Of a stretch of 64,000 nucleotides of DNA, positions 45,459 to 54,400 are shown piece by piece. The position numbers and the translations under genes were made by a program. How positions within the stretch are numbered: the stretch's first letter is position 1; every line of letters starts with the position of its first letter. The notes under the pieces are model-generated. The model worked only from the letters and a program-made list of their open reading frames with translations. It had not been told where the DNA came from and ran no database searches. This DNA is from DASRHK01 sp963776465 (GTDB taxonomy: Bacteria; Pseudomonadota; Gammaproteobacteria; Nevskiales; Nevskiaceae): NCBI GenBank assembly GCA_963776465.1, contig CAVZMV010000002.1:124001-188000 (forward strand), in the 5' to 3' direction.

Positions 45459-45563
45459 TCAGCGATCGAACCAAACTTTAAACAACATCTTTCCCTGATC
45501 CACGACCGTGACGTGCTGTCGCCCTTCGATTCGAAGGGCCGGCGCGACTCCGCTTTTCGACAT
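45459..45563 (-). CDS. Possible microprotein (34 aa) in a motif-bounded unit
   Basis: An ATG frame (MSKSGVAPALRIEGRQH, ending KMLFKVWFDR) fits exactly between two motif copies, with the next motif 2 nt past its stop. This position matches every other unit of the array and is the main argument for it. It may equally be the tail of a truncated gene. No clear RBS. Confidence 0.3.
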   Translation of the reverse strand: MSKSGVAPALRIEGRQHVTVVDQGKMLFKVWFDR

Positions 45564-45621
45564 AGAGTTAGCGCCTTCTGAAGTGTCCAGACTTCCGTAG
45601 ACAATCACGGCCACCGAGCTC

Positions 45622-45637
45622 GGCCAGGAGCGGACAT
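45622..45637 (+). repeat. 3'-end motif copy j (GGCCAGGAGCGGACAT)
   Basis: One mismatch. 34 nt past the stop of the lipoprotein gene. On the minus strand it runs into the palindrome CCGAGCTCGG. Confidence 0.7.
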
Positions 45638-45671
45638 TGGTCGAATCGAGGCTAGCAACGAACTCCTCCGA

Positions 45672-46727
45672 CTAGAACTTTGTCGAGTACGTGTCCAGGT
45701 ACTTCTTTGCCTGCGCTGGCGACATGTTGGGGTCGTTGCTTATGCGCTCGAAGACCTTGACCTTGGCAGTCAAGTAACGAGTGCAGATCGACCTAATATC
45801 CAACGGCAAGAGTGAAGACGAAGTTGCGACCCCAAGACAGATCTCTCCAAGATCGTCCGCTGTGACGATCGTATTGAGCGTATCGGCAAGCCCAACCACT
45901 AGTGGGGTCAGATCATCCCTCGCTGACCGCGGCGATTGATCGCCCTTGGATCCTTGTTCCGGCTTTTCGCGTTGCTTAGTTTTCGAAGGCCCATCCTTCC
46001 CCAGGTTCGGCAGGATCGATGTGGTGAGATCCGTTCTGTGTCCCTTACGACTCGCGGCAGCGACCGCTCTTGCCGTGAGCTGAGCGACGTCGGACTTGAG
46101 TGCTCCAACCGTCGACAGAGTGGATCGCAACTTGCTTAGCTCAACCTCCGACAGCGCCTTTGCCGCGGCTGAATATGGTCCTGTCAGATCTTGGAGTCGT
46201 GCCTCCAGCGCGCCGAGTCCATTCTGAACTGATCCGTATTTTGGCAAGTCCGAAATGTCGACATGGCCCTCGATCGTAATAGCGGGAACGGCGTATGTAT
46301 CTGCTACGCGCTCCAGCGCAACGAGAACAACCGTGTACTTCTGGTAGCGGCGCATCAGCAAACCGTACGTAAGTTCGTCGATGGCTTTGTTCTTATAGGC
46401 TTCGCAGGCGCGATATGCGAGATCTCTTAGCAGTTGAATGCTTTCCGTGCGCATCCCGACATAGGCAGCGGTTTCCTGATATCCCACTCCTAGACCGAGC
46501 GGCAAAGCCGTAGACTCAAGCCCAAGCTTCGCGGCAAGTGCTGACATCGCGTCAGGACTCGGCTCAGTGCAGGTAACTGTTGGGTCTGCGCCGCCGCGTT
46601 TCGAGGAAACAACGACTCGCTTCTGAATATCGAACACGGCCACAGTGTCGGGCTTCGCTTTGTAGGTACTCACGCAAGCTGTAAGTAACAGTATCGAAAC
46701 CGCGGCCGCAGCGGTGGCACCTTTCAT
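45672..46727 (-). CDS. Lipoprotein of unknown function (351 aa)
   Basis: Signal peptide with lipobox LTAC (AAVSILLLTACVS). The mature N-terminus reads KPDTVAVFDIQKRVVVSSK, followed by a Cys-containing loop and a helical core (TESIQLLRDLAYRACEAYKNKA, then GLLMRRYQKYTVVLVALE). A Lys/Pro/Ser-rich linker (about residues 230-265) separates a short C-terminal helical domain (NMSPAQAKKYLDTYS). This looks like a recurring proteobacterial lipoprotein family, but no function is known to me. Confidence 0.75.
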   Translation of the reverse strand: MKGATAAAAVSILLLTACVSTYKAKPDTVAVFDIQKRVVVSSKRGGADPTVTCTEPSPDAMSALAAKLGLESTALPLGLGVGYQETAAYVGMRTESIQLLRDLAYRACEAYKNKAIDELTYGLLMRRYQKYTVVLVALERVADTYAVPAITIEGHVDISDLPKYGSVQNGLGALEARLQDLTGPYSAAAKALSEVELSKLRSTLSTVGALKSDVAQLTARAVAAASRKGHRTDLTTSILPNLGKDGPSKTKQREKPEQGSKGDQSPRSARDDLTPLVVGLADTLNTIVTADDLGEICLGVATSSSLLPLDIRSICTRYLTAKVKVFERISNDPNMSPAQAKKYLDTYSTKF

Positions 46728-46832
46728 GTTCTTCCCCCTAGGCCAACTATTGGACGCAGCGCACTCAGCGCTGATGCCGCCAAACTCCTCCAGGACATCC
46801 GCTTACGTGATGCGAGGTTTCCCCGCATAACC

Positions 46833-46848
46833 GGCCAGAAGCGGACAC
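46833..46848 (+). repeat. 3'-end motif copy k (GGCCAGAAGCGGACAC)
   Basis: One mismatch, 23 nt past the DUF2188 stop. Here the block is enclosed by CCGCATAAC and GTTATGCGG on the minus strand, a 9-bp inverted repeat that gives an attC-like outline not seen in the other copies. Confidence 0.7.
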
Positions 46849-46871
46849 GATCTCGGCCACAGTTATGCGGT

Positions 46872-47105
46872 CTATCCCTTGGGCGGATACGGATCGTGTC
46901 CGTACGTCCACTCAGTCCGGAACTGGTTGTTCTCCCCTTGAACGAGCACTTGCGCATCATGTCCTGCAGCACCCGACTTGTGAGCAGCGTCAACAGCCGC
47001 TCTTATCGCGCCGCGTTGCGTGTCATACGGTCCGTAATGCTTCCCTTCATGGGAAATCTTCCACTGCCCTTGATGAAGCACGACAAAGTATTGTGCTCTC
47101 GCCAT
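46872..47105 (-). CDS. DUF2188 domain protein (77 aa)
   Basis: A typical DUF2188 protein: YFVVLHQGQWKISHEGKHYG, then YDTQRGAIRAAVDAAHKSG and ending TEWTYGHDPYPPKG. RBS AAGGAGGCAGCT precedes the ATG, which fixes the start; a longer frame to 47201 has no support. DUF2188 genes are frequent in integron cassettes and accessory islands, and the function is unknown. Confidence 0.88.
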   Translation of the reverse strand: MARAQYFVVLHQGQWKISHEGKHYGPYDTQRGAIRAAVDAAHKSGAAGHDAQVLVQGENNQFRTEWTYGHDPYPPKG

Positions 47106-47283
47106 AGCTGCCTCCTTCTGTGTCGCCGCGTGCCTGACCAGGAGACTGCCACGTGGCTGGCTCACCACACGAGCCAACGAGCCCTTCATCGCCCGTATCA
47201 AGCACTGTGCCGTGCGGGCGACGCCCTACGGCCACCTAGCAGCCTAGCCGGTGGTCCGGATACGTCATGCTCCAAATGGAGAC

Positions 47284-47299
47284 GGCCATAAGCGGAAGT
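47284..47299 (+). repeat. 3'-end motif copy l (GGCCATAAGCGGAAGT)
   Basis: Two mismatches. 49 nt past the DUF3592 stop. On the minus strand it is followed by CTCC-ATTT-GGAG, a short hairpin. Confidence 0.6.
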
Positions 47300-47348
47300 T
47301 GGTCCGCGCCTCTTCACGGGCTGGTGAGTCGCGCCGGCAAGGTCCGCT

Positions 47349-47768
47349 CTATGGGATAAGCGCCGAACAAATTGCGATCAATAATGCGACACCGGCGACG
47401 CATAGCCATGCGGGCAGCTGCTGGACACCAGGTATCACGACTGAAATGCGCGGCAACATCGGCGAATAGAAGACCCTGAGTGACCTCCCGATCTCTCGTC
47501 CCCGCACTACGTCAGCAGACCAACTCTTGCCTGCTGCCGCCAGGAAGAAACCGATGCGCGTCGACACGAATCTTCTACCGTCGACCTCGTATTCGTAGAC
47601 GATCAGCGGCCGATGAAACGTCCTGCTGTTCGCCTTGACCTCTATCACCTTGGAAAGCTTTACCGAGCCAGAAACACTAGGCCACGTATTCGACTTCCAT
47701 GCCAAGACCAACTGGCAGAGAATCCAAAGCAAGAAGGCAGAGCTTGACCACAGTAAGGCGTGGGCCAT
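47349..47768 (-). CDS. DUF3592 domain membrane protein
   Basis: A 139-residue protein with membrane helices at each end (LLWSSSAFLLWILCQLVLAW; LCVAGVALLIAICSALI) and the DUF3592 beta-domain between them (WPSVSGSVKLSKV, then PLIVYEYEVDGRRFVSTRI and VFYSPMLPRISVV). The ATG is 2 nt from the stop of the upstream membrane-protein gene (TGAACATG), so the two are coupled and form the only clear two-gene unit of the array. Confidence 0.85.
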   Translation of the reverse strand: MAHALLWSSSAFLLWILCQLVLAWKSNTWPSVSGSVKLSKVIEVKANSRTFHRPLIVYEYEVDGRRFVSTRIGFFLAAAGKSWSADVVRGREIGRSLRVFYSPMLPRISVVIPGVQQLPAWLCVAGVALLIAICSALIP

Positions 47769-47770
47769 GT

Positions 47771-48106
47771 TCACTCCAGGGCTGAGAGCAGCCCCCCGGG
47801 TCCACTGATAAGCAGCAAGAATCCGACAGCAAAGCCGAGAGTAATCGGACCGGCCTTTTGAAAGCCACCCCGCCCCGCCGCATCCCCCCGATAGACGACT
47901 CGATCCCAAACGTACGTCGTTTCAAGCCAATTCATGCCTACGATCACTGGCGAGAACAAAGCGAATAGCACGACCGGGTTCCTTAAGTAGTCTGGCGCGT
48001 CGAGCCGGGAAAGTGCGACACCTACTGGCGCTCCGATCCATTCCCCGAGGAAATAGGATGGGATGACCAATAGCCAGATTGCGAATGGCAAGATCAGTCG
48101 AGTCAA
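47771..48106 (-). CDS. Membrane protein (111 aa)
   Basis: Three hydrophobic segments (LILPFAIWLLVIPSYFLGEW; PVVLFALFSPVIVGMNWL; ITLGFAVGFLLLISGPGG). No family recognised. Coupled to the DUF3592 gene and starting 13 nt after the transglutaminase-like gene, with no motif copy between, so it may belong to the upstream operon. Confidence 0.65.
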   Translation of the reverse strand: MTRLILPFAIWLLVIPSYFLGEWIGAPVGVALSRLDAPDYLRNPVVLFALFSPVIVGMNWLETTYVWDRVVYRGDAAGRGGFQKAGPITLGFAVGFLLLISGPGGLLSALE

Positions 48107-48119
48107 GGAAACTGTGCTC

Positions 48120-51100
48120 TCAGGCTAGCTGAAGGTCATCGTCAACCGTTCGACGACGAGAGAAGTAGACAGCATTGAACGCGTTCATGAGTGCGGCCAT
48201 AAGCACACAGACCACCAATACGCCCAAGCCCGCTCCAAGTACACCAACGCCGGCGGCAATGATCGCTGCGGTTAGCCAACTGACTACAGCGAACTCAAAA
48301 AGGATGGTCGCAAGCTGACCGAAGATTTGATATCCATCTAGCCCATTTGCTTTCGCGTTGCGGAGCACTTGTACCAGATCGTAAATCAAGCCTGCCTTGG
48401 CCAAAATGTTCGCAGCCTTTACCGCCTTCACGTACTTGGGGTATAGGCTCTCGGATTCGCGAAGGAACATTCGAGTATGGTCAAGGCTCTTGGAGTATCC
48501 GTCGAAAAACCCCGCAAATCCTGCAAGATTTACGTCAAGGAGATCAAACCCATCGAAGCCTCCTGAGACTTGATAGGCACCGCTACCGGTTTCGGGGTCG
48601 ATAATGATCCAGGCTGCTCCATACCAGTCTCCGAGGACAACTTGCTGCTCTGGAGCGATGGCAGTTTTTCCTGCCGCAAGTCCGGTAGCAATGGCACTTC
48701 TTGCTTCCTGCGGAAGATTCAAACTTGCAACGTCACCGGCGCTCGCGGGAGTAAATAGATGCACCGGAATCTGCGCGGCGTTAGCCGCTGCCATAACTGA
48801 TACGCTGCTTGCACCCACTGGCCGCTGACCATCCGGTGGCGTAAGAAGGTGCTCAAATACTTTGCCCTCGTAGAACGAGCCTCTAATTCCGGCGGCTATA
48901 GTGAAATTCGTCGTGTCCTGCTTGCTTGCGTTAGCGGCCTGTACTTGGATCTGCAATCGATCTACGTCGGTCACGAGCCCGACGAGATCTACCCGTCGCG
49001 GGACACCGTGGCTATAGGTAACCGACGCGCGAGTAGTCGCTTTTGCAATCGAGGGAAGCCGGTATTCAACGATCCTTTGCGCTTTGGCAGCGAGTACGTC
49101 CGAGATCTCGTTCTGAAGAAAGTAGGAGAGAAGGACGGAGTGGAACAATGGCTCAAGGTACGCGTGTTTGTCGGCGAGTTCGAACTGCTGCAAAGATGCT
49201 GAGACGCTTTCGAGGCGGTTTTTTGTGTTCGCGACCGAACTGCGACTGACCCCATGGCCAATGACGAGAAACTCGTGATACTCGCCAACGGTTACTACGT
49301 CGGGGCTAAGCGAGATCGATTCTGCGGTGTCACTAAACTCAGTTTCACCTATTAGGTCGGTTCCCATCGTGAGGCCCGGCGCGGTCGCGACAACCTGACC
49401 ATCAATCCTAAACTCGGCGGTCATACGCACTAGGTAGCCGGGAACACTCAGGGTCGTTGAGTCGTTGACAGACTCTGGCTCGGGCAAGCTGCCGCGTAGC
49501 GCGGAATAGTCATCGTCCGATGTCGGACGAAACGAAAGGGACACACTCTTCATGACGAGAGACGGGAGTGATCGTCTGATCAGCACCAGTTCGTTGCCGT
49601 CATCAGTCAGCACCCGAAACGTCACATAGTGGCGCAAGGCGTCAACAATTCGGCCTGCTCGAGATCCAATTGCGGTCACAAGATACGGCAGTCCCGCAGG
49701 CAGTACTGCCTGACTGCGCTCCAGCACTCTCTTCGCACCGAATAGTTCGCCGGCCGTTGGCGAACTGTTGTGTTCGGCGACGTAGTTGGAAACTTGTTCT
49801 TGATAGCTAGCCCCGATTTCTGCGGCATAAGTCGAGCGAATCCCCCGCACGCTCCTACCTTCAGTTTCAAACGATGCACCTTCTACCAGGCCGTCAAGCA
49901 TCGCCGATGAATCGAGCGGGACATTCGTCGGAAGGTCCATGCCGTCCGAGTATGTGTACTGCTTGAAGGCAGCGTCCATCGGCACCCACGTATCAGGCGC
50001 ACGATTGTTCGCACCCCGCGATGGATAGAAGTCCACGAACGCTTCCACCCAGACGTGCTCCATTTGTATCGCTACGACCTGTCCTCCGCTGACCAAGCCG
50101 ACATTGGGAACGTCACCCTGACCAAGCAAATTCTGAGCAGCGTCCGACACGGAAACTGCACCAAGCCAGTTCATGACCTTGTCAGTGGGAATTTGAACTG
50201 TCCCATAGACGTACCGCGCCGGGATGTTTGAGGCGCGAAGTAGTGCGATCAGCAGAGAGCTCGTGTCGAAGGCGTTGCCCTTCAAGGTTTGTAAGGTAAC
50301 GTCAGATCCCTGGATCGAGCCGTACGTCGGGACAAACTCGATGCTGTTCTGGACCCAGTTATAGATCTCGACCGGATTGTGGTGTAGCTGCGCCGCGAGA
50401 TCTTGGATCGCTTGCGAGATCTGCACGTCTTCGTTGGGCGCCAGGTACTCCGGACCCGGCGGGGTCATGGCACTGATTCCTAGGAGGCCCGCTCCGCTTG
50501 ACGCGTACTGCCTCGGGCTCATCACTTCGTATTTCGCCAGCGTCGTCCGCTCCATGATCGCCGCGAGCTCCCTCTTCGTCACCTGCCGCTTTCGGTCTTT
50601 CGTGGGCACGCCGTGGCTGTGGCTTTTGGCCTTCGATCCCTTGAAGATGTCCTTCAACTCTTTCGCACTGACCTCTGGAATCCGCACGCTGTCCTGAGCC
50701 GCTCCAAAAGGCAGGTTTTTGGGATCGAAGCGTTGGTGCTTTCGTCCGATCTGTTGCTCGTCGAGCCAGGACTTCGTCTCCTTTACCTTTGCTTGTAGCG
50801 CCGCATCGTCCTTCGCGGATTCGATCGCATCCAAATGCACAAGCATCTCCCTCTGGCCGGTCTTGAACTTCGCCAACGCATCGGCGTGACGCTGCTGGAT
50901 GATGCTAGAGAGCTTTTGCTGCTTGATGTGCTCGAGATCGCGATCGAAGTCGGCAAGCACGTCCTTGCCCGCATCGACGAGTGAGCCACGCAGCGCCTTT
51001 AGCTGCGCTCTGCCTTGGGAGAGTGCCCTCGCATCCTTACTCTTGGCCTTCGATGAAAGAGCCGTGTCGAGGTTGTTTAGCGTTGTTTTGACTGCCTTCA

Positions 51101-51314
51101 GTGCGTCGTTCAGGGGCTCGTGGCTTGCAGCCGTTGCTGCATGTTCTTGTCTCGTCTTCTGGGCCAGCTCCTTCGCACCGGCTGCCGCTGGCCACAGCTG
51201 TGCCCACAGGAAGAATCCGATCGCGGTGACAGTCGTGGCGCCCTGAGACCAGTTGGCAGCGCGCCACCAACTGATCAGCGAGATCCTAGCCTTGATGCAT
51301 TTCCCCGTGTACAT
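48120..51314 (-). CDS. Transglutaminase-like protein, catalytic Cys replaced (1064 aa)
   Basis: An N-terminal signal/anchor (VTAIGFFLWAQLWPAAAG), an alanine/lysine-rich coiled coil (residues 55-215) and then a transglutaminase-like core. GNAFDTSSLLIALLRASNI near residue 350 has alanine where the family has the nucleophilic cysteine, while MEHVWVEAFVDF (His) and TWVPMDAAFKQY (Asp) remain. About 400 beta-rich residues follow, and the C-terminus has a glycine-rich membrane segment (LTAAIIAAGVGVLGAGLGVLVV region). It is probably a non-catalytic binding or assembly protein on the envelope. It follows the 3032-residue gene, and the pair likely works together. Confidence 0.82.
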   Translation of the reverse strand: MYTGKCIKARISLISWWRAANWSQGATTVTAIGFFLWAQLWPAAAGAKELAQKTRQEHAATAASHEPLNDALKAVKTTLNNLDTALSSKAKSKDARALSQGRAQLKALRGSLVDAGKDVLADFDRDLEHIKQQKLSSIIQQRHADALAKFKTGQREMLVHLDAIESAKDDAALQAKVKETKSWLDEQQIGRKHQRFDPKNLPFGAAQDSVRIPEVSAKELKDIFKGSKAKSHSHGVPTKDRKRQVTKRELAAIMERTTLAKYEVMSPRQYASSGAGLLGISAMTPPGPEYLAPNEDVQISQAIQDLAAQLHHNPVEIYNWVQNSIEFVPTYGSIQGSDVTLQTLKGNAFDTSSLLIALLRASNIPARYVYGTVQIPTDKVMNWLGAVSVSDAAQNLLGQGDVPNVGLVSGGQVVAIQMEHVWVEAFVDFYPSRGANNRAPDTWVPMDAAFKQYTYSDGMDLPTNVPLDSSAMLDGLVEGASFETEGRSVRGIRSTYAAEIGASYQEQVSNYVAEHNSSPTAGELFGAKRVLERSQAVLPAGLPYLVTAIGSRAGRIVDALRHYVTFRVLTDDGNELVLIRRSLPSLVMKSVSLSFRPTSDDDYSALRGSLPEPESVNDSTTLSVPGYLVRMTAEFRIDGQVVATAPGLTMGTDLIGETEFSDTAESISLSPDVVTVGEYHEFLVIGHGVSRSSVANTKNRLESVSASLQQFELADKHAYLEPLFHSVLLSYFLQNEISDVLAAKAQRIVEYRLPSIAKATTRASVTYSHGVPRRVDLVGLVTDVDRLQIQVQAANASKQDTTNFTIAAGIRGSFYEGKVFEHLLTPPDGQRPVGASSVSVMAAANAAQIPVHLFTPASAGDVASLNLPQEARSAIATGLAAGKTAIAPEQQVVLGDWYGAAWIIIDPETGSGAYQVSGGFDGFDLLDVNLAGFAGFFDGYSKSLDHTRMFLRESESLYPKYVKAVKAANILAKAGLIYDLVQVLRNAKANGLDGYQIFGQLATILFEFAVVSWLTAAIIAAGVGVLGAGLGVLVVCVLMAALMNAFNAVYFSRRRTVDDDLQLA

Positions 51315-51384
51315 CGCTTCACTCCCTTAGCTTCATCTCTCTCGCACTGCTTCATTTTTCTACGTCCGCTTTGGGCTCGGCTCG

Positions 51385-51412
51385 ATGTCCGCTTTGATGC
51401 CGAAGCAGACAT
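51385..51412. repeat. 3'-end motif copy m, as a near-perfect palindrome
   Basis: ATGTCCGCTT-TGATGCCG-AAGCAGACAT: 10-bp arms with one mismatch, 34 nt past the stop of the 3032-residue gene. It shows the probable full form of which the other copies keep mainly one arm. Another half-copy (GTCCGCTTTGGGC) lies at about 51364-51376. Confidence 0.65.
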
Positions 51413-51446
51413 CCGCCCTCACTCTCCCGTGCCTTCTCTTCTGTTA

Positions 51447-54400
51447 CTACGGCTGCAGCTGTCCCACCTCAAGAATCGCCTGATCCACCTTGAGTCTGAT
51501 CGGCGGGATCTGATTGCTTGCGTCGTGCATCAGTTCGTCGGTTGCGGCGGTCAGCTCGAGTAGGGCTGCGGCCACATTGCCGTTGACAAGCGCAGCGTTG
51601 GCGGCTTGCAGATGCGTGAGCGCCTTCTTTGCTGGCGGCGTGCCGAAAATCGGATCCAGCAGCTGGCCGAGGATGTTCGTCGGCAGGCTCGCTACATAGG
51701 CCGTGAGGTCCGTGATCGCTTGATCAAGGCCCGGCAGCGCCTGCGCATCTACGGCGAGACTAAAGGTGCCCTCGTCGAAGGAGTTGGTGCCGTCTTGGCT
51801 TTGCACGTCAGCGATTACCGTCGCCTGCAGCGGAGCTTTGGGAAGGCTCACCCACAGATCGATGGTCTTGGTCTGGTTCACGGCAAGCGTGTAGTTCCAC
51901 GTCACTTGACCATTAAGGAGCGTCCCGGCGCTGGCGGCGATGATGGAACTGCCTGGCGCCGGAGTGCTGTGGAAGGTCACCTTGCCTTGCGTTGCCACAC
52001 CCTGGTTGGTAAGCGTGAAGCGCACAGGTGCTGCCCTGCCCGCTTTCGGCGTCGCCTGGCTCGGATGGATGTACGTCAGCGGCTTCTTCAGGACGTCCGC
52101 CATGATGCTCGCGGTCCCAGCGAGCTCAGCTTCAGCCAAGAGATCGAAGGTTGCCGTGACACTCTTGCCATTGCGATAGATGTACTGGCCGACCACCGTA
52201 TCGTTCGGGCTTGCGCTAGGTACCCCTGGCGGCGTGATCAGCTTGGCGTCCTTGGTCGCACCGGTCGTGCGCACGCGCTGCACCCATTGGGTGTTGCCGG
52301 TCTGACCGAAGAAGGCCTGGCCCGGGGTAAAGATCTCCGACTGCAGGAGCTCCGCCCCCTGCGGCTGTAGGTGATGCCCTTTGAAAGCCATGCCCAGTGC
52401 CTGGTCCAGGATGTGGTTGCGGATGTCGTGCCTTCCCGCGACCAGGAGCCCATCGCCGCGATGCACTGCCTCTCTGAGCTCCTTCTGCACCTGCTCGTCG
52501 AGCACCGCGTACTCGGAAAGCAGTGCATAAGCGCTGTAGTTGCCGCTTCTAAACTCTTCGGCAAACTCCACCGGATCAGTGACGATCTTGTACGACCAGC
52601 CTTCGCCATCCAGCACGGTCTTCAAGAACGCTTGCTGCTGCACTGGGCTGTGCAGATCCACTCCGTCACCCAAGCCGCCCTCATCCTCGTTCGGATTGAA
52701 GGGTGAGCCGGTCATCTGATCGCCAAGGCCCACGATGCTGAAGACATTGTTGAGCGCACCGCCGATCGCATAGAGGCTGCGACAGGTGAGATCGATTAGG
52801 CCGGTCTGGAAACTCAAGCTCCGGCTGACATCTGTCACCGTGACGAGGATTTTGTAGTTGCTGCCCAGCGTCCCCTGCAGGCTATTACCCGTCAGGTTGA
52901 TGAGCAGATTGTCGACAGACACAAATGGGATCGTGACGTTGACGTGCTGGCTGCCGATTCGGGCATTGAGCTCGCCGTCGAAAGCCGCAATCTTCGTGGA
53001 TTCCAGATCCAGCAGCAGGCCGTTCTTCAGCAACGATACGTTCACAACTGCGGCAGGCGTAAGGGGTGGGTCAAACACCGCCTCCAGCTGCATACCGACG
53101 ATGCCGTTGTCGCAGAGCTCTCCGCCGCCAATGCGCGTCGCCTGATCGTCCATCAGGACCAAGAGACGGCCACGGGCGCCAATCGTGAAGCCGCTGCCGA
53201 GCTGCACCCAAGCCGGGACCACGCTAAAGAAGGCGGTGTCCAACGTCTTCCACTCGTTGTCGACGAAAGCCTCCAGGCCACAGGCATAGCTGCCGACCGC
53301 CATGTCGTTGGTGTTGATGCCGTTGCGTGGTTGTATCTTGGTCCCGTTGGCCGGCACGTCTACCGTGCTGTCGGTCGTGCTGAGGGTCTGCGGCTCGTCG
53401 GTGCGCTTCAAGGTCTGGCGAACCTGCAGCCCCGAGAGGGCGGTCGTGCTGCTGTTGGTCAGCGTGTCCGTGCAGGTCTGCGCATCGCGCTTATGCACTG
53501 TCTGATGCAGCACGGTGATGATGCCCGTGAGCGCACGCGCGATGCTCTTGCGGACTTGATAGGTCGTCTGGGAACTCGCCAGCACAGCACCGCTTTGATC
53601 CTTCAGCTGCGCTCGGACCGTGTAGGTGCCTTCCGGCACGTCCGTAAAGTTGTAGTCGACCAGGGATTCAATCGACTGCCCAGGAGCAAGGTCAGCCAGA
53701 TTGACGTCCTGGCTGAACGCATCGCTGCCATCCGGCTTGCTGATCTCGACGTGATGGATCGCATTCTTCAGCGTCCGGTACTGCGTAGTGCTGTGCGCCG
53801 TCAGAGTCAGCAACACATGGTCGTTGACGTCATACAGAGTCTTGTTGGATGACACTCCCGAGGTGGCTGTCAGGGACTCCGGCGTCACTTGGAAGGAGGC
53901 TTCGCCAAGTGGCTGCCAGCCGTCCTTGTTGAATTCAAGGACGCACTTGTAGCTGCCGCCGTCAAAGCTACTGGTCTGGATCGTGCGTGTGCGCGTAATG
54001 CTGCTATTCGCAGGCACGTCGACGGTGCTCGTAGTACTGCTGATCGTCGCCGGCTGGTCGGTTCGGACCAGCGATTGGCGAATCGGCAGCGCCGTGATCG
54101 GATGCACACTGCTATTGGTGATCGTATCGGTGCAGACGTTGTCCGTGCCCTGACTCACCGTCGCTTGCTGCACCGACACCGATCCAGAGATCGCGAAGGC
54201 CTTTCGGACCTCGTACTGCGTGTCGGCTGCTGCTAGCGTCGCACCCGCGCTATCGCGCAGCACGGCATGCAACAGATATATGCCCTCCACCGCGTTGCTG
54301 AAGGCGTATTCAGTCGAAATCGGAACCGTTTGGCCCGGGGCCAGGTCAGGCACCGAAAGATCGCGCGTCAGAACTACGCTTCCGCCTGGAGCGGCGATCG

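Noticed and set aside
37572..47299. Classical chromosomal integron with attC sites
   Set aside because: No integrase with the integron-specific insert and no consistent RYYYAAC/GTTRRRY core pair around the motif copies. Only copy k has an attC-like outline.
37572..51412. CRISPR array made of the GGCCAGAAGCGGACAT repeats
   Set aside because: Spacing is irregular (about 180 to 4000 bp), spacers are genes, and no cas1/cas2 genes are present. The Cas4-like protein at 18570 is a DUF2779 fusion.
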